NCBI GenBank assembly: GCA_905207905.1
Contig: CAJLNC010000008.1
Span: 1 to 49,457, forward strand
Direction: 5' to 3'
Length of the DNA stretch: 49,457 nucleotides
Origin: an uncultured Lachnospiraceae bacterium
Lineage (GTDB): Bacteria > Bacillota_A > Clostridia > Lachnospirales > Lachnospiraceae
Positions within the stretch are counted from its first letter, which is position 1. Every line of letters starts with the position of its first letter. Below the pieces are notes generated by a model. The model had not been told where the DNA came from. It did no database searches and was given only the letters and a program-made list of their open reading frames with translations. Below are positions 24,365 to 32,582 of the stretch, in pieces. A program made the position numbers and the translations under genes.

Positions 24365-25561
24365 CTAGCTTCCAAGGCGCATCTTAAAATCCTCATATCC
24401 GAAGCTGCAGATATTTTCCAGCGTTTCATCCGATCGCAGCACCCAGATCCCAGGCAGAGGCATTCCATTAAACGTATTGTTTTTGCAGGTTGTATAAATT
24501 GCCATATCTCCGAAGATCAGCCGTTCTCCCTCCTCAAGGGGATGATCAAAGCTGTAATCCCCCACCACGTCTCCAGAGAGACAGGTAGGGCCTCCAAGGC
24601 GATAGGTAAAAGGCTTCTCTCCTCTTTCTCCTGCTCCGTAAAGAGGAGGCAGATAGGGCATCTCAATCACATCTGGAGTGTGACAGGCAGCGCTCATATC
24701 CAGAATGGCCAAACGTGTCTCCCCGTTTTGCGGAAGATCCAGCACAGTAGTCATGAGATACCCTGCATTCAGCGCCCAGGCCTCTCCAGGCTCCAGATAG
24801 ACCTCCACTTGCCAAAGCTCCTTCGCTCTGTGGATACACCTCTCCAGCCGGGAAATATCATAACCTTCACGGGTAATATGGTGTCCCCCGCCAAAATTCA
24901 GCCACTTCATCTTTGGGAGAATCTCTCCAAAAGATGCTTCCACTGCCTCCAGAGTGGTCTCAAGGGCATCCGAATCCTGCTCACACAGTGTATGAAAATG
25001 CAGCCCATCCAAAAGTGCTGTCAGCTCTGGAGTCATCCTTTCCTCCCACTGAGCCCGGGTAGTTCCAAGGCGGCTGCCCGGGGCACAGGGATCGTAGATC
25101 TCATGATCCTCCTGTGTGGAACATTCCGGGTTAATCCGAAGTCCCAGGCTTCGTCCTGCGGCCTTTGCCTTTGGCCCGAACTTTTCTAACTGCCTGGGTG
25201 AATTAAACACAATATGATCCGCATACTGCAAGATCTCCTGAAAGTCCGCTTCCCGGTAGGCCGCTGAAAATACATGAATCTCTCCTGACGGCATTTCTTC
25301 TTTTCCCAGTCGTGCCTCATAAAGGCCGCTGGCTTCCGTTCCTGCCAGATATGGAGCCAGTGCCGGATACAGATCATAATTGGAAAAAGCTTTCTGCGCC
25401 AGCAAGAGCCTGGCTCCCGTATTCCTGGCAACAGCCCCCAGAATCTCTCCATTCTGTCTCAGTCTGGCCTCATCCAGAACATAGCAGGGCGTGGGAAGCT
25501 TCTCAAACAATTTCTCTGGATGACGAAGAAATGCAAAAGGCGGACGTTGATCCTGCATCAT
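24365..25561 (-). CDS. nspC: Carboxynorspermidine/carboxyspermidine decarboxylase
   Basis: 398 aa, alanine-racemase-fold PLP decarboxylase. The PLP lysine is Lys57 in LLLAQKAFSNYDLYPAL. Phosphate-binding FGGGHHIT, HFHTLCEQ, the EPGEAW segment and the catalytic cysteine in MSAACHTPDV match NspC. It decarboxylates carboxy(nor)spermidine to (nor)spermidine, the last step of the aspartate-semialdehyde route. The start is one of two adjacent ATGs (25561 or 25558), one base after the TGA of the dehydrogenase gene, which implies translational coupling. The open frame extends 38 codons further upstream inside the preceding gene and is ignored. Confidence 0.93.
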   Translation of the reverse strand: MMQDQRPPFAFLRHPEKLFEKLPTPCYVLDEARLRQNGEILGAVARNTGARLLLAQKAFSNYDLYPALAPYLAGTEASGLYEARLGKEEMPSGEIHVFSAAYREADFQEILQYADHIVFNSPRQLEKFGPKAKAAGRSLGLRINPECSTQEDHEIYDPCAPGSRLGTTRAQWEERMTPELTALLDGLHFHTLCEQDSDALETTLEAVEASFGEILPKMKWLNFGGGHHITREGYDISRLERCIHRAKELWQVEVYLEPGEAWALNAGYLMTTVLDLPQNGETRLAILDMSAACHTPDVIEMPYLPPLYGAGERGEKPFTYRLGGPTCLSGDVVGDYSFDHPLEEGERLIFGDMAIYTTCKNNTFNGMPLPGIWVLRSDETLENICSFGYEDFKMRLGS

Positions 25562-25562
25562 A

Positions 25563-26822
25563 TCAGTCCACCAGCGCAGGATGATGAGACACGCTTCTTG
25601 GCAGTCCGTAACGATCCAACGCCTCCAGGAAGGGATCCGGGTCAAACTCCTCCACCGTATGAACCCCCTTGGCATCCCACTTTCCGGTAAGCAGCATCAG
25701 CGCGCCGCACATGGCAGGTACACCGGTGGTATAGCTGATAGCCTGGGAACCCACCTCCCGATAGCATTCCTGATGATCACACACATTATAAATATAGAAA
25801 GTCTTCTCTTTTCCATCCTTCTTTCCGGTGAAGATACAGCCGATATTGGTCTTTCCGTGGGTTCTTGGCCCAAGGCTGGCCGGATCCGGAAGAAGAGCCT
25901 TCAAAAACTGAATCGGAACGATCTCTTTTCCTTCAAAAAGCACTGGCGTTGTGGAGAGCATGCCCACATTCTCCAGACACTTCATGTGGGTGAGATAACT
26001 CTGACCGAATGTCATAAAGAAACGGATACGCTTTGCTTCCGGAATATTCTGGGCAATGGACTCAATCTCCTCATGATGGAGCAGATACATGTCTTTCTGT
26101 CCCACCTGGTCAAAATTATACTCCCGCTTTATGGTCATAGGCGGTATCTCTACCCAACGGCCGTTCTCCCAGTAACTGCCCGGTGCAGATACCTCCCGCA
26201 GATTGATCTCAGGATTAAAATTCGTTGCAAAAGGATAACCGTGATCGCCTCCGTTACAGTCCAGAATGTCAATGGTGTCAATGGTATCAAACTCATGCTT
26301 CTTTGCATAAGCGCAGTAAGCCTGGGTTACACCCGGGTCAAAACCACAGCCCAGAAGAGCCGTAAGCCCGGCCTCCTCAAAACGTTTGCGGTATGCCCAC
26401 TGCCAGGAGTAATCGAAATACGCCGAAAAGCCAGCCTCCTTGCAGCGCTTTTCATAGATCGCCCTCCACTGGGGATCATTGGTATCTTCCGGCTCATAGT
26501 TCGCGGTATCCATATAGTTTACACGGCAGCGCAGACAGGCTTCCATAATCGTCAGATCCTGATAAGGCAATGCGATATTCATCACCAGATCCGGCTGATA
26601 GCTCTCGATCAGAGCAGCTACCTGCTCCACATCATCTGCATCCACCTGAGCTGTGGTGATTCTGGTGCTGGTCTTAGGTGCCAGCTCCTCTGCCAGACGG
26701 TCGCATTTCTCCTTGGTTCTGCTGGCAATGCACAGCTCCGTAAACACCTGGCTGACCTGACAGCATTTATGGATTGCCACAGACGCTACACCGCCGCAAC
26801 CGATCACTAATACTCTACTCAT
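25563..26822 (-). CDS. Carboxynorspermidine dehydrogenase (saccharopine dehydrogenase family)
   Basis: 419 aa. Rossmann motif VLVIGCGGVAS is at the N-terminus, then the saccharopine-dehydrogenase-type core ALLGCGFDPGVTQAYCAYA, DTIDILDCNGGDHGYPFATN and YTTGVPAMCGALMLLTGKW. This family (CANSDH/CASDH, LYS1-like) condenses putrescine or diaminopropane, possibly agmatine-derived amines, with aspartate beta-semialdehyde using NADPH to give carboxy(nor)spermidine. AGGAGG precedes the ATG. It is followed immediately by nspC. A long antisense frame covers the gene but shows no family features. Confidence 0.93.
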   Translation of the reverse strand: MSRVLVIGCGGVASVAIHKCCQVSQVFTELCIASRTKEKCDRLAEELAPKTSTRITTAQVDADDVEQVAALIESYQPDLVMNIALPYQDLTIMEACLRCRVNYMDTANYEPEDTNDPQWRAIYEKRCKEAGFSAYFDYSWQWAYRKRFEEAGLTALLGCGFDPGVTQAYCAYAKKHEFDTIDTIDILDCNGGDHGYPFATNFNPEINLREVSAPGSYWENGRWVEIPPMTIKREYNFDQVGQKDMYLLHHEEIESIAQNIPEAKRIRFFMTFGQSYLTHMKCLENVGMLSTTPVLFEGKEIVPIQFLKALLPDPASLGPRTHGKTNIGCIFTGKKDGKEKTFYIYNVCDHQECYREVGSQAISYTTGVPAMCGALMLLTGKWDAKGVHTVEEFDPDPFLEALDRYGLPRSVSHHPALVD

Positions 26823-26967
26823 AATCCATTCCTCCTACTTATCTCTTGATTTCTGTGTCTTTTACTTTTATGTTTCTATTTTTTTATGTCTCCTGCTTCT
26901 GGGTTTCTTATTTTTCTGTCTCTTATCCTTTGACTCCTTTAGCTTTTACTCCGTTCCTTCTGCCTTT

Positions 26968-27009
26968 GTATCCGGGATTAGGGTATCAAAAGCCCTATTA
27001 CACGGATGC
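26968..27009. repeat. Family E palindrome, copy 4, inside the polyamine operon
   Basis: GTATCCGGGATTAGGG pairs with CCCTATTACACGGATGC around a 9-base loop. The right end has the CACGGATGC terminus of family E. It starts at the agmatinase stop codon and occupies the otherwise gene-free gap before the dehydrogenase gene. No T-run follows, so read-through is expected; it may stabilise or process the operon mRNA. Confidence 0.5.
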
Positions 27010-27878
27010 TATCCTCTTCTCCTTAAAATCGCCAGCAAAAGCTCTCTGAGTACTTTGCAGGCTGTGGCTGTAGATACCCCGGACGGATCCAGCATAGGAG
27101 CCAGTTCATTCACATCTGCGCCAACGATCCTGCATTCACTCACCTGATAGACCGCTTCCACAAGCTGTAAAAAGGAAAGACCGCCCGCTTCCGGTGTACC
27201 GGTTCCAGGAAATACCGAAGGATCCAGACAATCCAGATCAATCGTAAGGTATACTGGAGTATTATTTTCTTTCAGCTTCCGTACAGTCTCCTCAAGCCCT
27301 TCCAGTGTCAGCGGATGAAAATCCGTATGTTCCATAGCAAACCGAAATTCCTCCCGGTCTCCGCTGCGAATACCAAACTGATGGATCCGTCCATCTCCCA
27401 CAAGCTCATGGCAGCGCCGCAGCACACAAGCATGGCTGAGCTTCGCTCCAAGATAATCGTCCCGAAGATCTGCATGAGCATCAAAGTGAAGGATTTGCAC
27501 TTGGGGATAATGACGCAAGACTGCCCGAAAACTTCCAAGCGTTACCAGATGTTCCCCTCCAAGAAGCAGGGGAAGTTTTCCATCCTGCAAAATTCGTTCT
27601 GTCCGCTCCTCAATAGCACACAGCGCCCTTTCTGTACTTCCAAAACACAGTTCTATATCTCCGCTGTCAAATACTCTGTAATCCGTAAGATCTGCATCCT
27701 GATAGGGGCTGTAAGTTTCTAAGCCAAAACTTTCATGCCGCATGGCCGCGGAACCGAACCGTGCTCCGGGCCGGAAGGATGTGGTAGAATCAAAGGGTGC
27801 GCCAAACAGCACAATGGCAGCCTCCTCATAAGGAGCATCACAGCCGATAAACGTCTCAACATTCTGTTCCATAGCCAT
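27009..27878 (-). CDS. speB: Agmatinase (ureohydrolase family)
   Basis: 289 aa, arginase/agmatinase family. The di-manganese site is seen in GGEH (107-110), HFDAHADLRD (131-140) and YLTIDLDCLDPSVFPGTGT, with the PEAGG turn after it. It hydrolyses agmatine to putrescine and urea, or aminopropylagmatine to spermidine. The start is at an ATGATG pair overlapping the speE stop codon. The second ATG (27878) is chosen because GGAGG is then 7 bases away; ATG 27881 would give a 4-base overlap. The gene uses the product of the arginine decarboxylase encoded two genes upstream. Confidence 0.93.
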   Translation of the reverse strand: MAMEQNVETFIGCDAPYEEAAIVLFGAPFDSTTSFRPGARFGSAAMRHESFGLETYSPYQDADLTDYRVFDSGDIELCFGSTERALCAIEERTERILQDGKLPLLLGGEHLVTLGSFRAVLRHYPQVQILHFDAHADLRDDYLGAKLSHACVLRRCHELVGDGRIHQFGIRSGDREEFRFAMEHTDFHPLTLEGLEETVRKLKENNTPVYLTIDLDCLDPSVFPGTGTPEAGGLSFLQLVEAVYQVSECRIVGADVNELAPMLDPSGVSTATACKVLRELLLAILRRRG

Positions 27879-28729
27879 CATTCCACCTCCAAAAGCATTT
27901 CTTCCAGAAAAGCCGGAAGCGCAAAAGCGCCTGTATGAAGCCGGGTCGTGTAGTAGCGGGTCCGCAGATTCTGTTTCTCCCATTCCTCCACATTCAGATC
28001 ATTAATGGGATGGTATTTCTTGCTGGCAAAGCCGAACAGCCAGTAACCTGCCGCATAAGTGGGAATGTGGGCCTGATACACCTTACTGATAGGAAAGGTG
28101 TTCACGATCCGTTTGTGACTGCGTTTCATAGCCTCAGCATCCTCCGCATAGAAAGGACTGCCCTGCTGATTCACCATGATGCCGTCCTCCCTCAGGGCAT
28201 TATAACAGTTTCCATAAAACTCTCTGGTAAACAATCCCTCGGAAGGGCCGAACGGATCCGTCGAATCCACAATGATCAGATCGTAGGCAGCCTCCCTGTT
28301 CCGAATAAATCGAAGTGCATTTTCAAAATAAATGTGCACCCTCCGATCATCCATCCGGCAGGCATTCCCCGGCAAAAACTTCCGGCATGCCTCCACCACC
28401 TGAGGATCCATCTCCACCAGATCAATGCGGCGTACCCTGTCATACCGTGTCAGCTCCCGCACCACGCCGCCGTCTCCGGCTCCGATCACCAGAATATCCC
28501 GAACCCCGGGATGCACCGCCATGGGCACATGGGTAATCATCTCATCATAAATAAATTCATCCCGCTCCGTCAGCATCACATTTCCATCCAGAACCAGCAC
28601 CCGGCCAAATTCCGGCGTCTCAAAAATATCGATCTGTTGATAATCGCTTTTCTGAGCATAGAGATGTCTGGTGACGCGCAGCGAATGTTTCACATCCTTT
28701 GTATGAAACTCACTGAACCACATTTCCAT
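27878..28729 (-). CDS. speE: Spermidine synthase (polyamine aminopropyltransferase)
   Basis: 283 aa. The N-terminal beta domain (ETPEFGRVLVLDGNVMLTERDEFIYDEM) and the Rossmann core VIGAGDGGVVREL (81-93) with LIIVDSTDPFGPSEGLF are diagnostic. It transfers an aminopropyl group from decarboxylated SAM to putrescine or agmatine. The true start is the ATG at 28729 with GGGAGG 8 bases upstream; the frame is open 55 codons further back inside speA. No SAM decarboxylase (speD) is in the window, so the donor must come from elsewhere. The stop codon overlaps the agmatinase start. Confidence 0.93.
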   Translation of the reverse strand: MEMWFSEFHTKDVKHSLRVTRHLYAQKSDYQQIDIFETPEFGRVLVLDGNVMLTERDEFIYDEMITHVPMAVHPGVRDILVIGAGDGGVVRELTRYDRVRRIDLVEMDPQVVEACRKFLPGNACRMDDRRVHIYFENALRFIRNREAAYDLIIVDSTDPFGPSEGLFTREFYGNCYNALREDGIMVNQQGSPFYAEDAEAMKRSHKRIVNTFPISKVYQAHIPTYAAGYWLFGFASKKYHPINDLNVEEWEKQNLRTRYYTTRLHTGAFALPAFLEEMLLEVE

Positions 28730-28746
28730 ACCATTTCCCTCCCTCT

Positions 28747-30201
28747 TTACTTTAAAACATTCAGCCGGAAAATATCCGGATCCTCCGGCCCGGTCATACT
28801 GCAGCCTTTTTCCTTGGCGAACTGGATATAATCCAGTATTTCTGCTGTGATCCGCTCCCCTGGAGCCAGGATCGGAATCCCCGGCGGATAGCACATCACA
28901 AATTCACTGCACACCTGTCCTTTTGTTTCCTCAAGGGGCAGGCTTATCTTTTCGGCATAAAAAGCTTCCTGCGGCGAAGTCACTACAATCGGGTCAATGT
29001 ACTCCTGCTTCAGAAGATCTGAACTGTCCCTTTGATACCGGCGGCGAATCTCCGCCAGAGCGCTCACCAACCGCTCCACCTCCTGAATCCGATCTCCCAT
29101 AGACAAATATGCCAGAATATTTCCGATATCTCCAAACTCAATCTGGATGTCATACTCATCCCGAAGGATATCATATACCTCGATCCCTGCAAGACCGATA
29201 TTTCTGGTATTGATCGACAACTTTGTAGGATCAAAGTCAAACACAGAATTACCGTTGCAAAGTTCCTTGCCAAAGGCATAGTATCCTCCAATAGCGTTCA
29301 CTTCTTCCCTGGCGTATTCTGCCATATCTTCCACCTGATGAAACACCTGACGCCCGCGAGTAGCCAGATTTCTTCTGGAAATATCCAGGCTGCTCATCAG
29401 CAGATAATTGCCGGAGGTGGTCTGGGTCAGATTGATGATCTGACGCACATATCCCGCATGAACTCCCGGCCCGCACAGCAGCAGACTGGACTGAGTCAGG
29501 CTTCCGCCGCTCTTGTGCATGGAGACAGCAGCCATATCTGCTCCTGCCTCCATGGCAGACACCGGCATAGCTGTCCCGAAATAAAAATGAGTTCCATGGG
29601 CCTCGTCTGCCAGACACAGCATCCCTGCCTCATGAGCCATCCTCACGATGGCCCGAAGGTCGGAACAAACGCCATAATAGGTGGGATTATTCACCAGCAC
29701 TGCCACCGCATTGGGATGTCCCTCAATCGCTTTTTTCAGGCTCTCCCTGGTCATCCCAAGAGAAATACCCAATTGCTGATCCACATCCGGATTTACATAC
29801 ACTGGCACAGCGCCACACAGCACCAGGGCATTGATCACACTGCGATGGACATTGCGGGGAAGTATAATTTCATCTCCCCGTTTACAAGCGGTCAGTACCA
29901 TACTCTGCACGGAGCTTGTGGTTCCCCCCACCATCAAAAAGGCATGGGCTGCCCCAAAGGCATCTGCTGCCAGCTCCTCAGCCTCCCGAATTACAGAAAC
30001 GGGATGACACAGATTATCCAAAGGTTTCATACTGTTGACATCTAAATTGACGCACTTTTCTCCCAGAAAGGCGGTCAGCTCAGGATTTCCCCGGCCTCGC
30101 TTATGCCCGGGCACATCAAAGGGTACGACCCGCATCTGCCGGAAACGCTCCAGCGCCTCATAGATCGGGGCGCGGCTTTGATCCAGTTTCATCTTTTTCA
30201 C
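28747..30201 (-). CDS. speA: Arginine/lysine/ornithine decarboxylase, PLP fold I
   Basis: 484 aa, the size of the short Firmicutes SpeA-type decarboxylases without the E. coli wing domain. Motifs: PFDVPGHKRGRG, FGAAHAFLMVGGTTSSVQSM, NNPTYYGVCSDL, ADEAHGTHFYF and the PLP lysine Lys230 in SMHKSGGSLTQSS. With agmatinase downstream, arginine is the most likely substrate, giving agmatine. The start is taken as GTG at 30201, 5 bases after GGAGG; the ATG three codons later would be 13 or more bases away. It is the first gene of the polyamine operon, preceded by a long structured leader and terminator at 30271-30637. Confidence 0.9.
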   Translation of the reverse strand: MKKMKLDQSRAPIYEALERFRQMRVVPFDVPGHKRGRGNPELTAFLGEKCVNLDVNSMKPLDNLCHPVSVIREAEELAADAFGAAHAFLMVGGTTSSVQSMVLTACKRGDEIILPRNVHRSVINALVLCGAVPVYVNPDVDQQLGISLGMTRESLKKAIEGHPNAVAVLVNNPTYYGVCSDLRAIVRMAHEAGMLCLADEAHGTHFYFGTAMPVSAMEAGADMAAVSMHKSGGSLTQSSLLLCGPGVHAGYVRQIINLTQTTSGNYLLMSSLDISRRNLATRGRQVFHQVEDMAEYAREEVNAIGGYYAFGKELCNGNSVFDFDPTKLSINTRNIGLAGIEVYDILRDEYDIQIEFGDIGNILAYLSMGDRIQEVERLVSALAEIRRRYQRDSSDLLKQEYIDPIVVTSPQEAFYAEKISLPLEETKGQVCSEFVMCYPPGIPILAPGERITAEILDYIQFAKEKGCSMTGPEDPDIFRLNVLK

Positions 30202-30270
30202 AAAAACCTCCTTCTCCTGTACTATAGCGCCCTGCTGCTTGCTTTGCCCTGAAAAAACCGATTTCCAGCA

Positions 30271-30307
30271 AAAAAACGCAGGATGCGCTATGCACATACC
30301 TGCGTTT
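30271..30307 (-). terminator. Intrinsic terminator in the speA leader
   Basis: On the minus strand AAACGCAGG pairs with CCTGCGTTT around a partly paired 16-base loop, followed directly by TTTT. It sits about 70 nt before the speA start codon, so transcripts from the upstream promoter must pass it to express the polyamine genes. That is the layout of a transcription attenuator. Confidence 0.8.
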
Positions 30308-30637
30308 ATGATCTGCCAAAACAAACCCCGGATACAAAAGCATAAAAGGACTTCTGAAATCAGGGCTTCTGCCAGGGGAACGGATGAGAGTCTATATAGC
30401 AATCATACTTTTACTACTCTTATTGACCGTTTCGCAAGTTTGTGCTTTTAACACCAGTTCCATTCCGGAACCACTTGGGAAATTGAGCTTTTAACTCAAT
30501 CAATGAGATACAGCGAAAGCTGCGTGCGAGTTTATACCCCGCATCGGCTAATGACCCGGCTGTCCGTTCGGCCTTACTTCTCTGAAAGAGAAGGGTCAAA
30601 TATCTGTACGGAAAACCAAAATTTCCCGCACTTTTTC
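30271..30637 (-). ncRNA. Structured leader or small RNA upstream of the polyamine operon (class unrecognised)
   Basis: From a predicted start near 30637, about 367 nt run to the terminator. In order along the RNA: a 10-bp hairpin GUGCGGGAAA / UUUUCCGUAC; a GACCC...GGGUC domain containing CUUCUCU-UUC-AGAGAAG; a GAUGCGGGG segment with hairpin CAGC-UUUC-GCUG; a hairpin AUUGAGU-UAAAA-GCUCAAU; a CAAGU...ACUUG junction enclosing GUUCC-GGAAU-GGAAC and GUG-UUAAAA-GCAC; then GAGU...ACUC and the terminator. Two hairpins share GUUAAAAGC. I compared it by eye with lysine, T-box, SAM, FMN, TPP, cobalamin, purine, glycine, guanidine, c-di-GMP, ydaO and 6S RNA patterns and recognised none. It could be a riboswitch for the operon or a free-standing RNA. 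Confidence 0.65.
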
Positions 30638-30643
30638 GTTGTG

Positions 30644-30671
30644 ATTATAAAGAAAAAAATGGTAATGTCAA
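30644..30671 (-). promoter_or_regulatory. Consensus promoter of the speA leader
   Basis: On the minus strand a perfect TTGACA (30671-30666), a 16-base spacer and a perfect TATAAT (30649-30644). It is the best promoter match in the window and points into the structured leader. Confidence 0.85.
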
Positions 30672-30759
30672 GAGGCAGGTGAAAATCGCCAGTCATTCCT
30701 GCCGTTCTTCCCCCGTTCTTAAAATTTTCCTCTATTTTATTAATTTTCTGTTAAATAGA

Positions 30760-30786
30760 TTGACTATTTCTTTTTTAAGTTATAAT
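30760..30786 (+). promoter_or_regulatory. Promoter of the small membrane protein gene
   Basis: TTGACT (30760-30765) and TATAAT (30781-30786) with a short 15-base spacer, 45 bp before the ATG. It is divergent from the speA leader promoter. Confidence 0.5.
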
Positions 30787-30830
30787 ATACAGATAATAAT
30801 AACGAAAATACAAAAAAGGAGGTCAATATT

Positions 30831-31175
30831 ATGACGAATACGATCGTTTATTCTCTGTTCCTTGCAATACTGCTGGCCCTGACAGTCGGCCTGATTTTTT
30901 ATCTGAGCATTCATCCGGATTACCTGACCGCCCAGACCCACAAGGCAGGCGCCCTCCTTTTGTATCATTTCCAAAAGCTGGGGATCTGTCTTTCCTACAG
31001 CTTTCACGCAGCAAAATTAAAGCTCTCCGGTATCTTTGGAAATTATCCCATCCAGGAGGAACACAGACAGCTCCTCTCCCAGAGGGAGCAGCATTTAAGC
31101 CGCCTGAAAGCCCAGACAAACCGTACCTGCGGCGCTTATGGAAAAAAAGAATATAATCTGAAACTCTTAAAATAA
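30831..31175 (+). CDS. Small single-pass membrane protein, unknown function
   Basis: 114 aa. One hydrophobic helix at residues 5-26 (VYSLFLAILLALTVGLIFYL) is followed by a basic, probably cytosolic or coiled tail (EEHRQLLSQREQHLSRLKAQ). I do not recognise the family. It is supported as a gene by AAAAAGGAGG before the ATG and a TATAAT box. The frame is open from start to stop and is divergent from the polyamine leader. It is convergent with the M28 peptidase gene and 41 bp from it. Confidence 0.65.
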   Translation: MTNTIVYSLFLAILLALTVGLIFYLSIHPDYLTAQTHKAGALLLYHFQKLGICLSYSFHAAKLKLSGIFGNYPIQEEHRQLLSQREQHLSRLKAQTNRTCGAYGKKEYNLKLLK

Positions 31176-31216
31176 TCTGAAGCTCTTAAAATCAAATGGG
31201 AATGCTGCAAAACTTT

Positions 31217-32407
31217 TTATCCTGAAAAGCGCTCTGTCTCACTCCGCATGATCTGCGCCGCTGTTTCAGAGAAAAGCTCTGTAAGATACTGAAGCTCTCC
31301 CAAATTCACAGTCAGTCCTTCCTCCGGTTCCCGAATATCCTGCGTCACCGTAACAGCAGGGATTCCAAGCCTCTGGAAGGACTGATGACTGTGAGCCTGG
31401 TCTGCCTCATAGCTCCACTGGACGCTGCCCTGGGCCGCATCCTCCGTTTCTGTTTCCAGAGCCTTCCCCCTCTCTGTCTTGCTCTCCTGATCCGTGCAAA
31501 CATCTCCGATTACTTCTGTTCTCTGCGCCTCTTCTCCCTCTTCCACTGTCTGATTCTCCACCAGAAGCAAAGACTCCCCAGTATCTCTTACCAGATTGCC
31601 CACAAAATTCTCCTGTCCATCGGAAGTCAGCAGTACATAAGGCATCTCCGCTTCATAGCCCACCTGTTCCACATACAGCAGCCCGCTGACTCTCTCTGCA
31701 AATTCTGTCTCCAAAAATTCCGAAAAATTGGCGGAACCATACAGCCCGTCCTCCTCTCCGGAAAAAAAGGCAAAACAGATCCCCGTGTCCGTCTCCTCAA
31801 AGGACAGCACTCTTGCCATTTCCAGCAAAACGGCAACACCTGTCTTATCATTGGCAAGAGGATCCTCTTTGGAGGGATTGGTCTTAGAATCGTAATGGGT
31901 AGCGATCACAAAAATCTGATTGGTGCGTTCCTGTGCATCCGCCCCCCGATCTGCAATCACATTGATTCCAGGGGCATCCACTCCATTCTCATTAATAAAT
32001 CCCTCATGAAAATTCTGCTGGGCAACTGTATAGCCGTAGCTCTCCATCGTACTGGCAATATAGTCCGCCAGTATCAATTCTCCGTCTGACCCGGTAGGAC
32101 TGTCCACGGAAGTAAGATACTCCAGATGCTTCTGAATCTCATCCTGGCTGGCCGGCTCCAAAAGAAGGCTCTGTTCTGCCAGAAGCTTCGCCTCCTGCTC
32201 TGCCCGCTCCCTGGCCTTCTCTGCTTCTGCCTGTTCCCTGGCCTGCACCTCCTCCAGGGATTCGCCCTGGCGAATCACGATCTCTTCTCCCTCCTCAATA
32301 AAAATATCTTCTCCGGTCTCCTCTCCCCAAACGCCCTGTACTCCCAGGGCGGCGCTGCACCACACGGTCAAAGCCAGCGCTGTACTCAAACGCTTTTTCC
32401 TATTCAT
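31217..32407 (-). CDS. Secreted M28-family aminopeptidase
   Basis: 396 aa. A Sec signal (about residues 1-28, ending near VWGEE) is followed by a Glu/Ala-rich linker (EVQAREQAEAEKARERAEQE, likely helical). The M28 zinc domain comes next: IATHYDS (His, Asp), LANDKTGVAVLLEMA (bridging Asp), FAFFSGEEDGLYGS (catalytic Glu pair), VEQVGYE in place of the usual Asp, and HSHQSFQRLGIPAV (last His). An extra acidic loop (VEEGEEAQRTEV and following) interrupts the core before the final His. It is likely an extracellular aminopeptidase. AAAGGAG precedes the ATG. It stands alone. Confidence 0.88.
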   Translation of the reverse strand: MNRKKRLSTALALTVWCSAALGVQGVWGEETGEDIFIEEGEEIVIRQGESLEEVQAREQAEAEKARERAEQEAKLLAEQSLLLEPASQDEIQKHLEYLTSVDSPTGSDGELILADYIASTMESYGYTVAQQNFHEGFINENGVDAPGINVIADRGADAQERTNQIFVIATHYDSKTNPSKEDPLANDKTGVAVLLEMARVLSFEETDTGICFAFFSGEEDGLYGSANFSEFLETEFAERVSGLLYVEQVGYEAEMPYVLLTSDGQENFVGNLVRDTGESLLLVENQTVEEGEEAQRTEVIGDVCTDQESKTERGKALETETEDAAQGSVQWSYEADQAHSHQSFQRLGIPAVTVTQDIREPEEGLTVNLGELQYLTELFSETAAQIMRSETERFSG

Positions 32408-32582
32408 CCTGCTTCTCTCCTTTTATCTATTCCTTGCAAATTCGTTTCCCATATCCTGCATTTCCTGTCTATTTGGCTTAGGATGTCAAAAGCCCGGTTC
32501 GTATTTACTTATCACAGTCTTAAATCCTATGGCTATTTGCTTATCACCAGCTTACAGCTCTTGATCTTGCTGCTTCCGCTCC

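Noticed and set aside
25581..26810. 409-codon open frame on the plus strand
   Set aside because: It lies wholly antisense to the carboxynorspermidine dehydrogenase gene, whose sequence is clearly conserved. The antisense protein has no domain or start signal; it is a shadow of the codon bias.
27935..28831. 298-codon open frame on the plus strand
   Set aside because: Antisense to speE and the speA end; composition is that of a mirrored gene.
29032..30045. 337-codon open frame on the plus strand
   Set aside because: Antisense to speA, with no recognisable domain and no ribosome binding site.
30271..30637. speA leader as a lysine riboswitch, T-box, SAM, FMN, TPP or c-di-GMP element
   Set aside because: None of the conserved core blocks of these classes could be found by eye, whereas the lysine class was readily recognised at 38432-38594. 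A covariance search is still needed.
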